DNA of 64,000 nt, from assembly GCF_000282615.1 (NCBI RefSeq), contig NZ_AKIY01000322.1, positions 1 to 64,000 on the forward strand, written 5' to 3'. The stretch's first letter is position 1. The number at the start of each line of letters is the position of its first letter. Below are positions 25,769 to 34,587 of the stretch, piece after piece. The DNA comes from Bradyrhizobium sp. YR681 (GTDB lineage Bacteria; Pseudomonadota; Alphaproteobacteria; Rhizobiales; Xanthobacteraceae). The translations under genes were made by a program, and so were the position numbers. Under the pieces are notes generated by a model that had not been told where the DNA came from, did no database searches, and was given only the letters and a program-made list of their open reading frames with translations.

Positions 25769-25998
25769 CATTGGCGTCGCTGGACGGTTCCAGCGTCAAC
25801 GTCTCACTCATCGAGCTGGACGCCAAGGGCCAAGGGGGTTTCAATGTTTTATTTTCGCGCTTTTGCACGATGCTGGGTCGACAGGGCCGCGCCGGGGCTC
25901 GACCTGCTGATTCGTCGGCCGCTCCGGCTTGCTGACGTTCCATGGTCGCGCTAGGACAAGGTCATGGTTGTGTCCGTATCAAGCGAGTGTGCCCTGCG

Positions 25999-26799
25999 AT
26001 GACGACGCCCGTGGCGCTCACCATTGCCGGCTCCGATTCGAGCGGCGGCGCCGGTATCCAGGCTGACCTGAAGACCTTCGCCGCGCTCGGTGTCTATGGC
26101 GCTTCCGCCATCACGGCGCTGACGGCGCAGAACACGCGCGGCGTCACCGGCATTCACGCGGTGCCGGCCGACTTCGTCACGGCGCAGATCGATGCGGTGT
26201 TCTCCGATCTCGAGGTCGGTGCGGTGAAGATCGGCATGGTGGCGCAGGCCGCCAGCATCGATGTGATCGCGGCCGCGCTGTCGCGCTGGAAGCCAGGCCA
26301 TATCGTGCTCGATCCCGTGATGGTCGCAACCTCCGGCGATCGCCTGCTGGCGCCTGAAGCCGTCGAGGCGCTACGGACAAGACTGATGCCGCTGGCCTCG
26401 GTGATCACGCCCAATTTGCCGGAGGCCGCAGCGCTGCTCGACGAGCCTGTTGCGGTCAGCGAGGCCGGGATCGAAAGCCAGGGGCGCCGCCTGATGGCGC
26501 TCGGCTGCCGCGCGGTCCTGATCAAGGGCGGCCACGGCGAGGGCGCCGAGAGCGTCGATTACCTCGTCACGCCCGCAACCACGATCGCGCTCGCCGCGCC
26601 CCGCGTCGCCACCAGGAATACCCATGGCACCGGCTGCTCACTGTCCTCGGCCGTCGCGGCGGGGCTGGCCAAAGGCGAGGACCTGGAGCAGGCGGCGCGG
26701 AGCGCCAAGGCCTGGATCAGCGCGGCGATCGCGGCCGCCGACGGTTTCAGCGTCGGCCACGGCCACGGGCCGGTCCATCATTTCCACAAGTTTTACTGA
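25999..26799 (+). CDS. thiD: Hydroxymethylpyrimidine/phosphomethylpyrimidine kinase
   Basis: The 266-residue ribokinase-family enzyme starts [23 protein letters not shown], the ThiD hallmark. [14 protein letters not shown] and the C-terminal anion hole and catalytic Asp region [20 protein letters not shown] complete the fold. It phosphorylates HMP twice to HMP-PP for thiamine synthesis. ATG 25999 gives the normal N-terminus. The gene stands alone between the kinase and plcP-like genes. Confidence 0.93.
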   Translation: MTTPVALTIAGSDSSGGAGIQADLKTFAALGVYGASAITALTAQNTRGVTGIHAVPADFVTAQIDAVFSDLEVGAVKIGMVAQAASIDVIAAALSRWKPGHIVLDPVMVATSGDRLLAPEAVEALRTRLMPLASVITPNLPEAAALLDEPVAVSEAGIESQGRRLMALGCRAVLIKGGHGEGAESVDYLVTPATTIALAAPRVATRNTHGTGCSLSSAVAAGLAKGEDLEQAARSAKAWISAAIAAADGFSVGHGHGPVHHFHKFY

Positions 26800-27016
26800 C
26801 GCCGGTTTCGCGCGGGCGCGGCAACTTCCCCCGTTAACAAATATGGCCCCGTGGTTTCGTCGCTCCGGGCACGGCCTTGCCATGCCATGTCGCCTGATTG
26901 TCGCATGCGACTGATATTCGCGGGGAGGGCGAGGCGAGGTTCGATTCGTATCTGAGGGTGCCTCAAAGGTTCAAATGGTCATCCCCCTGTCACGGGATAT
27001 TGTTACAGGCTGTCGC

Positions 27017-27829
27017 ATGGGAAGTTACGATGTGAGTGACGAGAGCCCTGAAAGGCGCTTTCGCACCTTGTTCATCTCCGACGTGCATCTCGGAGCCCGC
27101 GGTTCTCAAGCCGACCTTCTGCTGGATTTCCTGCGTTACCACGATGCCGACACGATCTATCTCGTCGGCGACATCGTCGACGGCTGGGCGCTGAAATCGA
27201 GCTGGCACTGGCCGCAATCGCATAACGACCTGGTCCAGAAGCTGCTGCGCAAGGCGCGCAAGGGCGCCAAGGTCATCTACATTCCCGGCAATCACGACGA
27301 ATTCCTGCGCAACTATTACGGCACGCATTTCGGCGGCATCGACGTGGTCGAGAACACCGTCCACACCGGCGTGGACGGCAAGCGCTACCTCGTGATCCAC
27401 GGCGACATCTTCGATCTCGTGGTGCAGAACGCGCGCTGGCTCGCCCATCTCGGCGACAAGGCCTACGACTTCGCGATCCAGATGAATCGCTTCGTCAACT
27501 TCTTCCGGCGCATGTTCAAGGTGCCCTATTGGTCGCTGTCGCAATGGGCCAAGCAGAAGGTCAAGAACGCCGTCAACTATATCGGCGCGTTCGAGCATGC
27601 GCTCGCCGCCGAGGCGCGCCGCCACGACGCCGACGGCGTGATCTGCGGCCACATCCACTACGCCGTGATCCGCGACGAGGGCGGCATCCGCTACATGAAC
27701 TGCGGCGACTGGGTCGAGAGCTGCACTGCGCTGGTCGAGCACGACGACGGTCATTTCGAGATCATCACCTGGGCTGATCAGGCGCAGAAGCCGGCGGCCG
27801 TTCCGCAGGTGGCAGCCAGAGCTGCGTAA
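27017..27829 (+). CDS. PlcP-type metallophosphoesterase (phospholipase C-like; LpxH family)
   Basis: The 270-residue calcineurin-like phosphoesterase carries FISDVHLG, GDIVDGW, IPGNHDEFLR, VIHGD and GHIHY, giving a two-metal site. It resembles PlcP, which in Sinorhizobium and marine bacteria removes the headgroup of phosphatidylcholine under phosphate limitation to give diacylglycerol. The gene directly downstream is an Agt-like glycosyltransferase that would use that diacylglycerol, which supports PlcP over LpxH; alphaproteobacteria usually use LpxI. ATG 27017 is chosen; the frame is open to 26975. No convincing Pho box was found. Confidence 0.8.
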   Translation: MGSYDVSDESPERRFRTLFISDVHLGARGSQADLLLDFLRYHDADTIYLVGDIVDGWALKSSWHWPQSHNDLVQKLLRKARKGAKVIYIPGNHDEFLRNYYGTHFGGIDVVENTVHTGVDGKRYLVIHGDIFDLVVQNARWLAHLGDKAYDFAIQMNRFVNFFRRMFKVPYWSLSQWAKQKVKNAVNYIGAFEHALAAEARRHDADGVICGHIHYAVIRDEGGIRYMNCGDWVESCTALVEHDDGHFEIITWADQAQKPAAVPQVAARAA

Positions 27830-27843
27830 TCAAAGGCCGCTTG

Positions 27844-28887
27844 ATGCGCATCCTGGTCGCGACCGACGCCTGGCACCCGCAAGTCAACGGTGTGGTTCGG
27901 ACGCTGACCAGGCTGGCTGATGCCGCCAAGACATTCGGCGTCGAATTCACGTTCCTGACGCCGCAATCGTTCCGCACCTTTGCGATGCCGAGCTATCGCG
28001 ACGTGCGGCTGGCGATGCCGCGTCCGGCACGGATCGCCAGGCTGATCGCGGATGCGCGTCCCGACAGCATCCATATTGCGACGGAAGGGCCGATCGGCCT
28101 GATGGTCCGGCGCTATTGCCGCCAGCGCAAGCTGCCGTTCACGACCAGTTTCCACACCCGCTTTCCCGACTATGTCCGCGCCCGGGTGCCGGTTCCGGAA
28201 TCCCTGATCTGGCGGGCGCTGCGACGATTCCACGGCCCCAGCGCGGCGGTGATGGCGGCGACGCCGGCGCTGGCCCGCGAACTCGGCGAGCGGGGCTTTG
28301 CCAATGTCGTGCTGTGGCCGCGCGGCGTCGACACAAAATTGTTCCATCCTCGCGCGATCGATCTCTGCCTGCCGGCGCCGGTGTTCCTCTCGGTCGGCCG
28401 CGTTGCGGTCGAGAAGAATCTCGAAGCCTTCCTCGACCTCGATCTGCCCGGCACCAAGGTGATCGTCGGCGACGGTCCGGCGCGCGCCTCGCTGGAAGAA
28501 GCCTATCCCGATGCGATCTTCCTTGGGCAAAAGCACGGCGACGAACTGGCGGACATCTATGCCGCGGCCGATGTGTTCGTGTTCCCGAACCGCTCCGACA
28601 CGTTCGGCCTGGTTCTGCTGGAGGCGCTGGCGAGCGGTTTGCCGGTGGCCGCCTTTCCTGCGAAGGGGCCGCGCGACGTGATCGGCGAGGCGCCGGTCGG
28701 CGTGCTCGATGACGATTTGCGCGGCGGATGCCTTGCCGCCCTCGACATCTCGAGGCAGGCCTGCGTCGCGTTCGCGGCCAATCACAGCTGGGAATCGTCC
28801 GCCCAGGCATTCGTCGACGGCATCATGGCCGCCGGTGCGATGTTGCCCCGCGCAGGCGGGCCGGAACAGCGGCGTTTCGTCGCCTGA
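27844..28887 (+). CDS. Glycosyltransferase family 4, Agt-like diacylglycerol glycosyltransferase
   Basis: The 347-residue GT-B enzyme has RILVATDAWHPQVNGVVRTL at the N-terminus and SVGRVAVEKNLEAFLD, FVFPNRSDTFGLVLLEALASGLPVAAF in the C-terminal domain, the EX7E pattern of retaining GT4 enzymes. The relative Agt glycosylates diacylglycerol to make glucosyl- or glucuronosyl-DAG that replaces phospholipid. It starts 15 bases after the PlcP-like gene; a TTG at 27841 precedes the ATG. The sugar donor is inferred only from family and context. Confidence 0.8.
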   Translation: MRILVATDAWHPQVNGVVRTLTRLADAAKTFGVEFTFLTPQSFRTFAMPSYRDVRLAMPRPARIARLIADARPDSIHIATEGPIGLMVRRYCRQRKLPFTTSFHTRFPDYVRARVPVPESLIWRALRRFHGPSAAVMAATPALARELGERGFANVVLWPRGVDTKLFHPRAIDLCLPAPVFLSVGRVAVEKNLEAFLDLDLPGTKVIVGDGPARASLEEAYPDAIFLGQKHGDELADIYAAADVFVFPNRSDTFGLVLLEALASGLPVAAFPAKGPRDVIGEAPVGVLDDDLRGGCLAALDISRQACVAFAANHSWESSAQAFVDGIMAAGAMLPRAGGPEQRRFVA

Positions 28888-28965
28888 CGGGCGCGGCCGC
28901 CGATGGGCCGCACGCCCTGCTCGCGGACTTCGGGAGGCAGGGAAATGGCGGAAAATTCCGGCCGC

Positions 28966-30312
28966 TCAAGAAGCCGGAAAGATCTGCAACACCAGATTTC
29001 CAAGATAATTCACGGGCGCCATGGCCGTATCGCGGAGCCATATCGCCGTATCGTGGAGCGATTTGAAGAAACCTGGAAACCTTTGTTCGGCGATGAATAC
29101 CAGGAGCGCAAAGACCAACCAGTCCAGCGCACGGGTTGTCCATTTTTCCCGAGTGCTCCGCGTGTCCTCATAGCCGTCGTTCGAGAACGATCGCATCGCG
29201 TGCCATCGGTATTCGAGATAGATTCTCGGCGCCGGGATGAAGACGGTCATGACGAGGAGCAACGCGATCAGCGAGACCAGCGCATTGTTGACGACGCCGA
29301 GCGGGGATTGCGACCAAATGAAGATGTTTATCGCATACACGGCAACCAGGATCTTCATGTAGACCAGCGCCTGGCTGAACAGAAGCACATGTGCGTCCTT
29401 CTTCAGCGAATAGTCCTTGTCGTTGGCTTGAGCCGGTCCCACGTTCTTGGCGTATCGCGCGATCTCCATGCTTATGGCGATGTAGCACCACAGGGCCGAG
29501 ACGGTGAGGAACAGAAGCGCCGCATTCATGATCAGGTAGTACGCGCCCACCGAGTTCAGCACGCGGTCGCCGCTGCCGGTCGTTCGAACGAACCAATATG
29601 CCGGGCGTACCAGCGCTCCCGGCTTGAGAATATCGTTGATGTAGCCCGTTATGAAAACGACAACGACCAGAGTGACGACTATGAAATAGGACGCGATCCG
29701 CTTGTTGGTGGACGTCGGCAGCAGATCGGCGGATGCATCGGACGCCGACGCCCCGGCCGTATCAGCGAAGCGTTTGAAGTCCGGCCATGTCGTGACGAAC
29801 AGCTTTATGATCGTGATGTCGAAGGCGACATAGGCGGGCACGACGAGAAGGTAGAGAACGATATTGTAGACGTCCTGGGTGAAATACAAATGCTCGCCCG
29901 GATCGGCCGAATTTGGATCGGCGGCGCAGAATGAGGACAGCGCTCTGCCGGGTGGTGTGAACGTGCCGGCACCGCATGTAAACGCCGCGTTCAGGACGAG
30001 GCAGAAAAACATGGCGGTGAAAAACCAGAACCAGAACGGCCGGCTGGTCATCGTCCTCGCGACGATCTGGTTGACGCCTCTTGGCACCGCGGGAGCGAGC
30101 GCGGTAAGCGCCAGCGGATACCCTGCGCGACCGAATTTCGAGATGTAAGCACCGAGCTTCGTCTTCATGATCGATTGCCCCAACACCGCGAGCAGGTGAA
30201 ACGTCTTGGCGTTCGCCGCCCGGGGCGGAGCTTCGAGATAGTCGTAGATGCGATCGATTTTGGAGAGCGCGTTTTTGGTGCGCCCCAACAGGCTGCCGTC
30301 GTTCGGAGTCAT
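28966..30312 (-). CDS. Unrecognised polytopic membrane protein (448 aa)
   Basis: The protein has roughly eight to ten hydrophobic segments, with the first strong pair near 90-120 (FWFWFFTAMFFCLVLNAAF) and a cluster near 330-360 (LVSLIALLLVMTVFIPAPRIYLEYRW). A soluble N-terminal part of about 80 residues precedes them. I do not recognise the family. The gene is less GC-rich than its neighbours and is preceded by an AT-rich stretch with a possible promoter (TTGTTT, 16 bases, TATGAG) on its strand. It may have been acquired. Confidence 0.75.
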   Translation of the reverse strand: MTPNDGSLLGRTKNALSKIDRIYDYLEAPPRAANAKTFHLLAVLGQSIMKTKLGAYISKFGRAGYPLALTALAPAVPRGVNQIVARTMTSRPFWFWFFTAMFFCLVLNAAFTCGAGTFTPPGRALSSFCAADPNSADPGEHLYFTQDVYNIVLYLLVVPAYVAFDITIIKLFVTTWPDFKRFADTAGASASDASADLLPTSTNKRIASYFIVVTLVVVVFITGYINDILKPGALVRPAYWFVRTTGSGDRVLNSVGAYYLIMNAALLFLTVSALWCYIAISMEIARYAKNVGPAQANDKDYSLKKDAHVLLFSQALVYMKILVAVYAINIFIWSQSPLGVVNNALVSLIALLLVMTVFIPAPRIYLEYRWHAMRSFSNDGYEDTRSTREKWTTRALDWLVFALLVFIAEQRFPGFFKSLHDTAIWLRDTAMAPVNYLGNLVLQIFPAS

Positions 30313-30525
30313 CAAATGCCTCGGACCGAACTCATAAAAAGATTATGTTCAAAAACAATTATAAGTTGTAGTGGATGGCGGCGCTCCTTGCAATAGGCCG
30401 AAATCGGCCCGCTTGATGTTCAGCCGGCGCTCGCTGGCACTTTTGGCGCAGGGGACAGGATTGCTGGCACTGCGCCTACCCAGGCTGTAAGATGATCCAG
30501 GATCAATGGAGGAGCCGGACCAGGT

Positions 30526-31521
30526 ATGACTGAGACGATTGCCCAGCAGGAGCTCCCGATCGGCCCCGCCGATATCGATGCCGCAGCGCGCGTGATCGCG
30601 CCTTTCGCCATCCGCACCCCGCTGTTGTCCTTTCCGGTGCTCAACGAGCGCGTCGGTGCAAAGATTTTCCTGAAGCCGGAGATGCTCCAGCGCACCGGTT
30701 CCTTCAAGTTCCGCGGTGCCTTCAACAAGGTCGCCTCGATCCCGCAGGACAAGCGCGCCGGCGGCGTCGTCGCGTTCTCCTCCGGCAACCACGCCCAGGG
30801 CGTGGCGGCGGCGGCCAAGATCCTCGACATGCAGGCGACCATCGTGATGCCTGCGGATGCGCCGCTGTCGAAGCGCGAGCGCACCAAATCCTATGGCGCC
30901 GAGGTCGTGCTCTACGACCGCTACAATGACGACCGCGAGGCGATCTCGCGCGGCATCGCGGAGAAACGCGGCGCGACGCTGGTCAGGCCCTATGACGATC
31001 CCTTCGTGATCGCGGGGCAGGGCACCGCCGGCCGCGAGATCGCGGAGGACATGGCGGCGCTCGGCCTCAGCCCCGACATCGTGGTGGCGCCGGCCTCCGG
31101 CGGCGGCCTGATCGCCGGCGTCGCGACCGCGATCAAGGCGCGCTATCCGCAGGCCCAGATCGTGGTCGCCGAGCCCGAGGCGTTCGACGATCACGGCCTG
31201 TCGCTGACCGCAGGCCATCGCGAGCCGCATGCGCCCGCCGGCCGCACCATCTGCGATGCGCTGATGGCGCTGATCCCCGGCGAGATGACCTTTGCGATCA
31301 ACAGCAAGCTGCTCGCGCGCGGCGTCACCGCGTCGGACAAGGAAGTCGGCGCGGCGGTGGCGTTCGCCTATCGCGAACTGAAGCTCGTGGTGGAGCCGGG
31401 CGGGGCCGTCGGCCTTGCCGCGCTGCTGGCGGGGCGCCTCGATGTTGCCGGCAAGAACGTCGTCATCGTGCTCTCGGGCGGCAATGTCGATGCCGATCTG
31501 TTCTCAGAGCTGGTGGCCTAG
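30526..31521 (+). CDS. Threonine dehydratase-like PLP enzyme (catabolic type)
   Basis: The 331-residue fold-type II enzyme has Lys61 in TGSFKFRGAFNK as the Schiff-base lysine, SSGNHAQGVAAAA and SGGGLIAG as phosphate-binding loops, and no C-terminal ACT domain. It is therefore of the catabolic or serine/threonine dehydratase kind, forming 2-oxobutyrate or pyruvate and ammonia. A GGAGGAG ribosome site precedes the ATG. A serine racemase role is possible. It is convergent with the caspase-like gene across a terminator. Confidence 0.88.
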   Translation: MTETIAQQELPIGPADIDAAARVIAPFAIRTPLLSFPVLNERVGAKIFLKPEMLQRTGSFKFRGAFNKVASIPQDKRAGGVVAFSSGNHAQGVAAAAKILDMQATIVMPADAPLSKRERTKSYGAEVVLYDRYNDDREAISRGIAEKRGATLVRPYDDPFVIAGQGTAGREIAEDMAALGLSPDIVVAPASGGGLIAGVATAIKARYPQAQIVVAEPEAFDDHGLSLTAGHREPHAPAGRTICDALMALIPGEMTFAINSKLLARGVTASDKEVGAAVAFAYRELKLVVEPGGAVGLAALLAGRLDVAGKNVVIVLSGGNVDADLFSELVA

Positions 31522-31587
31522 CCGTCATTCGGGCCTGCGCCTTCGGCGTATCCCGGGATGACGCACGCTCCGGATGCTGACATGAAG

Positions 31588-31617
31588 AAGGGGCAGAGCG
31601 TTTCCGCTCTGCCCCTT
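31588..31617. terminator. Bidirectional terminator
   Basis: AAGGGGCAGAGCG (31588-31600) and CGCTCTGCCCCTT (31605-31617) form a perfect 13-bp stem with a TTTC loop, between two convergent genes. Confidence 0.9.
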
Positions 31618-31642
31618 TGTCGTCTGTACGTTCTCCGCGCGA

Positions 31643-33430
31643 TCAGTGCATGAAGCCGCCGCGGCGATTGCCGCCACCATTGTTCATGCTCGGGGCCTGG
31701 TTCATCGACTGGCGGAAGTTGTTGCCGCCGTTGTTGACGATGCGGTTGGTCGTGTTGAACTGCGGGCGGTTGTTCTGGACCTGCACCTTGTTCACGGGGG
31801 TGTTGAGCTTGACGCCGTTGTTGACGCGGATCGGTGTGTTCTGCGTCTGAACGACCGGCTTCGTCTCGACAGTCGTACCGCCCTTGCCGACATTCACCGG
31901 CATGCTCACGATCTTGCCGGGCGAGCCGTTGGTCGTGCCGGTATTGGTGCTGCCGCCATTCTGCGTATTGGTCACGGGCAGGGTCACGATCTTGCCGGGG
32001 CCGGCATTGTTGGTCGTCGTGTTGGTCGGCGCGGGCAGGGTGACGATCTTGCCCGGGGTCTGCAGCGGCGTGCCGTTCGTCTGGTTGTTGCCCGCCGGCA
32101 GGTTGACGATCTGGCCGCCATTGCCGGGCTTGCCGATGCTGTTGCCGCCCTCCGGCTTCTGCACGACCGGCAGATTGCCGTTGAACTGACCGCCGCCGTG
32201 ACCCTGCTGCACCAGCGGCATGTATTTGGGCTGGCCGAGATTGCCGATCTTGAAGGTCGGCGCAATGTTCTGCGGCGCCAGGAATTTGGTCGCCTGCATC
32301 AGGGGGATCTGCTTCGGCTGGGCCTCGAGCTTCAGCGCGACCTGCGCATAGGGAGTGTTGCCGTAGCTGTCGTAGAAGCTCTTGTAGCCGAGCGGCGAAT
32401 TCGCCAGCACCGCCTTGTGCCAGGCCTGCGTCAGCAGCAGGTTGTTGAGCAGCCAGCGGACGTGGTCGCACAGCGGGTCGTGCGGGTACATCTGGATGAA
32501 CTCCTGATAGTACTCCGGCCGCGCCTCGGACACGACGTAGTCATAGGCCTGGCGCGTCGAACGGCTCGGCAGGTTGGAGGCCATCTGCACGACCGGCGCG
32601 TTCACCGGCGCGCGGCTCGCGGCGACAGCGGTGTCGCCGAAGAAGGTGAAGTCGCTCGTCAGCGACGAGCTCTCCCACGGGATCTGCGCGCCGCTGGTGG
32701 TCTGGTTCACCTGGAGGCGCACGCGCTTGAACAGCTGCTCGATCGGCACGTTGGGCTCGTGCGCGATGTTGAGGAAGGCCTGCGTGTAGGGGCTGTGGCC
32801 GCCGGTACCGTCCTGCGCTTCGGCGCCCGGTGCGGTCGAATAGCCGACGATCGAGCCGTTCGGCGCATCAACGATGGCAAGGCCCCGGCCGGCATCGTTC
32901 ACGTTCGGAAACGGGTTGTTGCGGCAGGCATCGAGGATGACGATGCGCATGCGGCTCGGAATCGCCTCCAGCGTCGACATCACGTCGACGAGGCGCACCG
33001 AATTGTTGACGAGCTCCGTCGGGCTCGACACCTTGGCATCGACGGGGACGAGATAGTTCTCGCCGGCGAGCTGCACGCCGTGGCCGGCGTAGTAGACCAT
33101 CGCCACCGTGTTCGGGCCGCGCGCAGACACTTTTGCGGAAAAGTCCTGCACCACGCGTAGCATGTCGTTCTGGGTCAGGTCGGTCGCGGCGACCACCTCG
33201 AAGCCGGCGGAGTTCAGGAACTGCGCCATCGACTGCGCGTCATTGTCGGGGTTCTGGAGCTGCGGCGCGTTCTGGTAGTTGGAGTTGCCGATGACCAGCG
33301 CCACGCGCTGCTCCGGGCCTTGCAGCACGGTCGGGGCGGGCGGTTCTTGCGCGGAAACCGGGCCGCAGGCGAAGCCGAACAGGCTCCCCACGAGGCTGGC
33401 CGTCATCAGGAAAGACTTTAGGCGGAACAT
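31643..33430 (-). CDS. Secreted caspase-family (C14) protein with repetitive tail
   Basis: The protein is 595 residues, with a signal peptide (cleavage near VSA27-Q28). The caspase-like domain (about 40-270) starts RVALVIGNSNY and has the catalytic pair His117 (YYAGHG) and Cys169 (LDACRNNPF). A middle region (about 290-420) has no known fold. Residues about 430-595 are Asn/Gly/Thr-rich with repeated PGKIVTLP-like motifs. Prokaryotic metacaspases of this layout occur in several Bradyrhizobium relatives; substrates are unknown. GAGGAG precedes ATG 33430. Confidence 0.9.
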   Translation of the reverse strand: MFRLKSFLMTASLVGSLFGFACGPVSAQEPPAPTVLQGPEQRVALVIGNSNYQNAPQLQNPDNDAQSMAQFLNSAGFEVVAATDLTQNDMLRVVQDFSAKVSARGPNTVAMVYYAGHGVQLAGENYLVPVDAKVSSPTELVNNSVRLVDVMSTLEAIPSRMRIVILDACRNNPFPNVNDAGRGLAIVDAPNGSIVGYSTAPGAEAQDGTGGHSPYTQAFLNIAHEPNVPIEQLFKRVRLQVNQTTSGAQIPWESSSLTSDFTFFGDTAVAASRAPVNAPVVQMASNLPSRSTRQAYDYVVSEARPEYYQEFIQMYPHDPLCDHVRWLLNNLLLTQAWHKAVLANSPLGYKSFYDSYGNTPYAQVALKLEAQPKQIPLMQATKFLAPQNIAPTFKIGNLGQPKYMPLVQQGHGGGQFNGNLPVVQKPEGGNSIGKPGNGGQIVNLPAGNNQTNGTPLQTPGKIVTLPAPTNTTTNNAGPGKIVTLPVTNTQNGGSTNTGTTNGSPGKIVSMPVNVGKGGTTVETKPVVQTQNTPIRVNNGVKLNTPVNKVQVQNNRPQFNTTNRIVNNGGNNFRQSMNQAPSMNNGGGNRRGGFMH

Positions 33431-33530
33431 GGCGTGCTCCTCTGGCACTGATCTCGATGCGAGATTGGTTGCGAGGAAGCTTGGCCGCGTTCGAGCCGGT
33501 GGTCCGTGATCGCTGTCACCATGGTAAGCT

Positions 33531-33548
33531 GCGTGATCTGAATCACGC
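33531..33548. promoter_or_regulatory. Crp/Fnr-type palindrome
   Basis: GCGTGATCTGAATCACGC is a perfect 7-bp dyad with a 4-base spacer and contains GTGA-N6-TCAC, the core of a CRP-like site. It lies 70-87 bases before the fucU start and about 100 bases upstream of the divergent caspase gene. It could control either. Confidence 0.5.
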
Positions 33549-33617
33549 TGCGGAACCTGCTATGGTGAATGACCGGTTCCGCCGGCGAACAAGAAGCTCT
33601 CGGGGACATGCCTGCTC

Positions 33618-34061
33618 ATGCTGAAATCGATCGATCCGATCCTCACGCCCGATCTGCTCTGGCTGCTCGCCTCGATGGGCCACGGCGACGACCTCGTTTT
33701 CGTCGATGCCAATCATCCGGCGGCCCGCATCGCGCAGGCCACCACGTCGCAGCGCCTGATCCAGCTGCCGGGCATGCGCATGGAGATCGCCGTCCGCGCC
33801 ATCATGTCGGTCTACCCGCTCGACGATTTCGATCCCGACCCGGTGCGCGTGATGGCACCGGTCGATGATCCCGACCGCGTGCCCGAGGTGCAGCGCGCGG
33901 TGCTGGCCGAGATCGAGCGCGCTGTTGGCCGCACTGTCACGCCCGGCAAGCTCGCGCGGGCGGATTTCTATCGCGCCGCTGCGACCGGGTTCGGCGTCGT
34001 GCAGGTCGGGGACAGCAGGGGTTACGGCTGCTTCCTGATCCGCAAGGGCGTGATCAGCTAG
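33618..34061 (+). CDS. RbsD/FucU-family sugar mutarotase
   Basis: The 147-residue protein matches the FucU fold from end to end: MLKSIDPILTPDLLWLLASMGHGDDLVFVDANHPA at the N-terminus and ARADFYRAAATGFGVVQVGDSRGYGCFLIRKGVI at the C-terminus. The family interconverts sugar anomers (L-fucose, D-ribose). No fucose catabolic or transport genes are adjacent. It overlaps the convergent VOC gene by 8 bases. Confidence 0.88.
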   Translation: MLKSIDPILTPDLLWLLASMGHGDDLVFVDANHPAARIAQATTSQRLIQLPGMRMEIAVRAIMSVYPLDDFDPDPVRVMAPVDDPDRVPEVQRAVLAEIERAVGRTVTPGKLARADFYRAAATGFGVVQVGDSRGYGCFLIRKGVIS

Positions 34062-34437
34062 GGCGAGCCATCAGCTCGGAGGGCCAGCCGATCCTCACCA
34101 GAAGACCATCAGGCCCATTGATGCCCACCTCATACATCCCCCATTCGCGGTGACGCAGCACGCCGCCCGGGCGGATGATCAGATCGTCGACGCGCGCGGC
34201 GATCTGATCGACGTCGGGCGTACGAATGAAGACGCCGAAGGGGTTGTGCTCGGGCACCCGCCACGGGCCGTCGCCGGCTTGCGTGAGATGCACCTCGCAA
34301 TCCCAACCCCGCATGATGACGTAGCCAGCGTCACCGCCGGCGCGCGCAAAGCCGAGGCGTTCCCAGAACGGAATCGCAGCGGCGAGGTCGTTGCTCGGTA
34401 CGATGGCGAAAGCGCCAACGCGTGTGGCCTCGGACAT
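34054..34437 (-). CDS. VOC/glyoxalase-superfamily protein
   Basis: The 127-residue protein has the beta-alpha-beta-beta-beta unit FAIVPSNDLAAAIPFWERLGF and ends YEVGINGPDGLLVRIGWPSE. It resembles bleomycin-resistance-like and glyoxalase-like proteins that bind small molecules. The start at 34437 is chosen; an ATG at 34455 is possible. Specificity is unknown. Confidence 0.8.
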   Translation of the reverse strand: MSEATRVGAFAIVPSNDLAAAIPFWERLGFARAGGDAGYVIMRGWDCEVHLTQAGDGPWRVPEHNPFGVFIRTPDVDQIAARVDDLIIRPGGVLRHREWGMYEVGINGPDGLLVRIGWPSELMARPS

Positions 34438-34587
34438 TCGTTCACTCCGGAACATGCGGATTGTCGGCGCCGGTTCTCGTGCCGCGCCTTGCAAGCTTAT
34501 CGAGAGAGGCTGCGGAAGCGAAGCGGCGAAAAGCCTCGCACTCGAATTTGAGTGGCCTTCTCGCAGCCGCCTGTCTATGGTCGGTCC

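Noticed and set aside
25800-25998. TPP riboswitch before thiD
   Set aside because: No conserved TPP-riboswitch core (CTGAGA and the paired stems) could be found.
26987-27016. Pho box before the PlcP-like gene
   Set aside because: CTGTCAC, TTGTTAC and CTGTCGC occur close together but at 13- and 10-base intervals, not the 11-base period of a Pho box, and they abut the start codon.
27017-27829. LpxH (UDP-2,3-diacylglucosamine hydrolase) as the function
   Set aside because: The family match is real, but the adjacent Agt-like gene and the usual use of LpxI in alphaproteobacteria favour PlcP.
28903-29934. 343-codon open frame on the plus strand
   Set aside because: It is antisense to the polytopic membrane protein, which has clear membrane helices and a plausible promoter.
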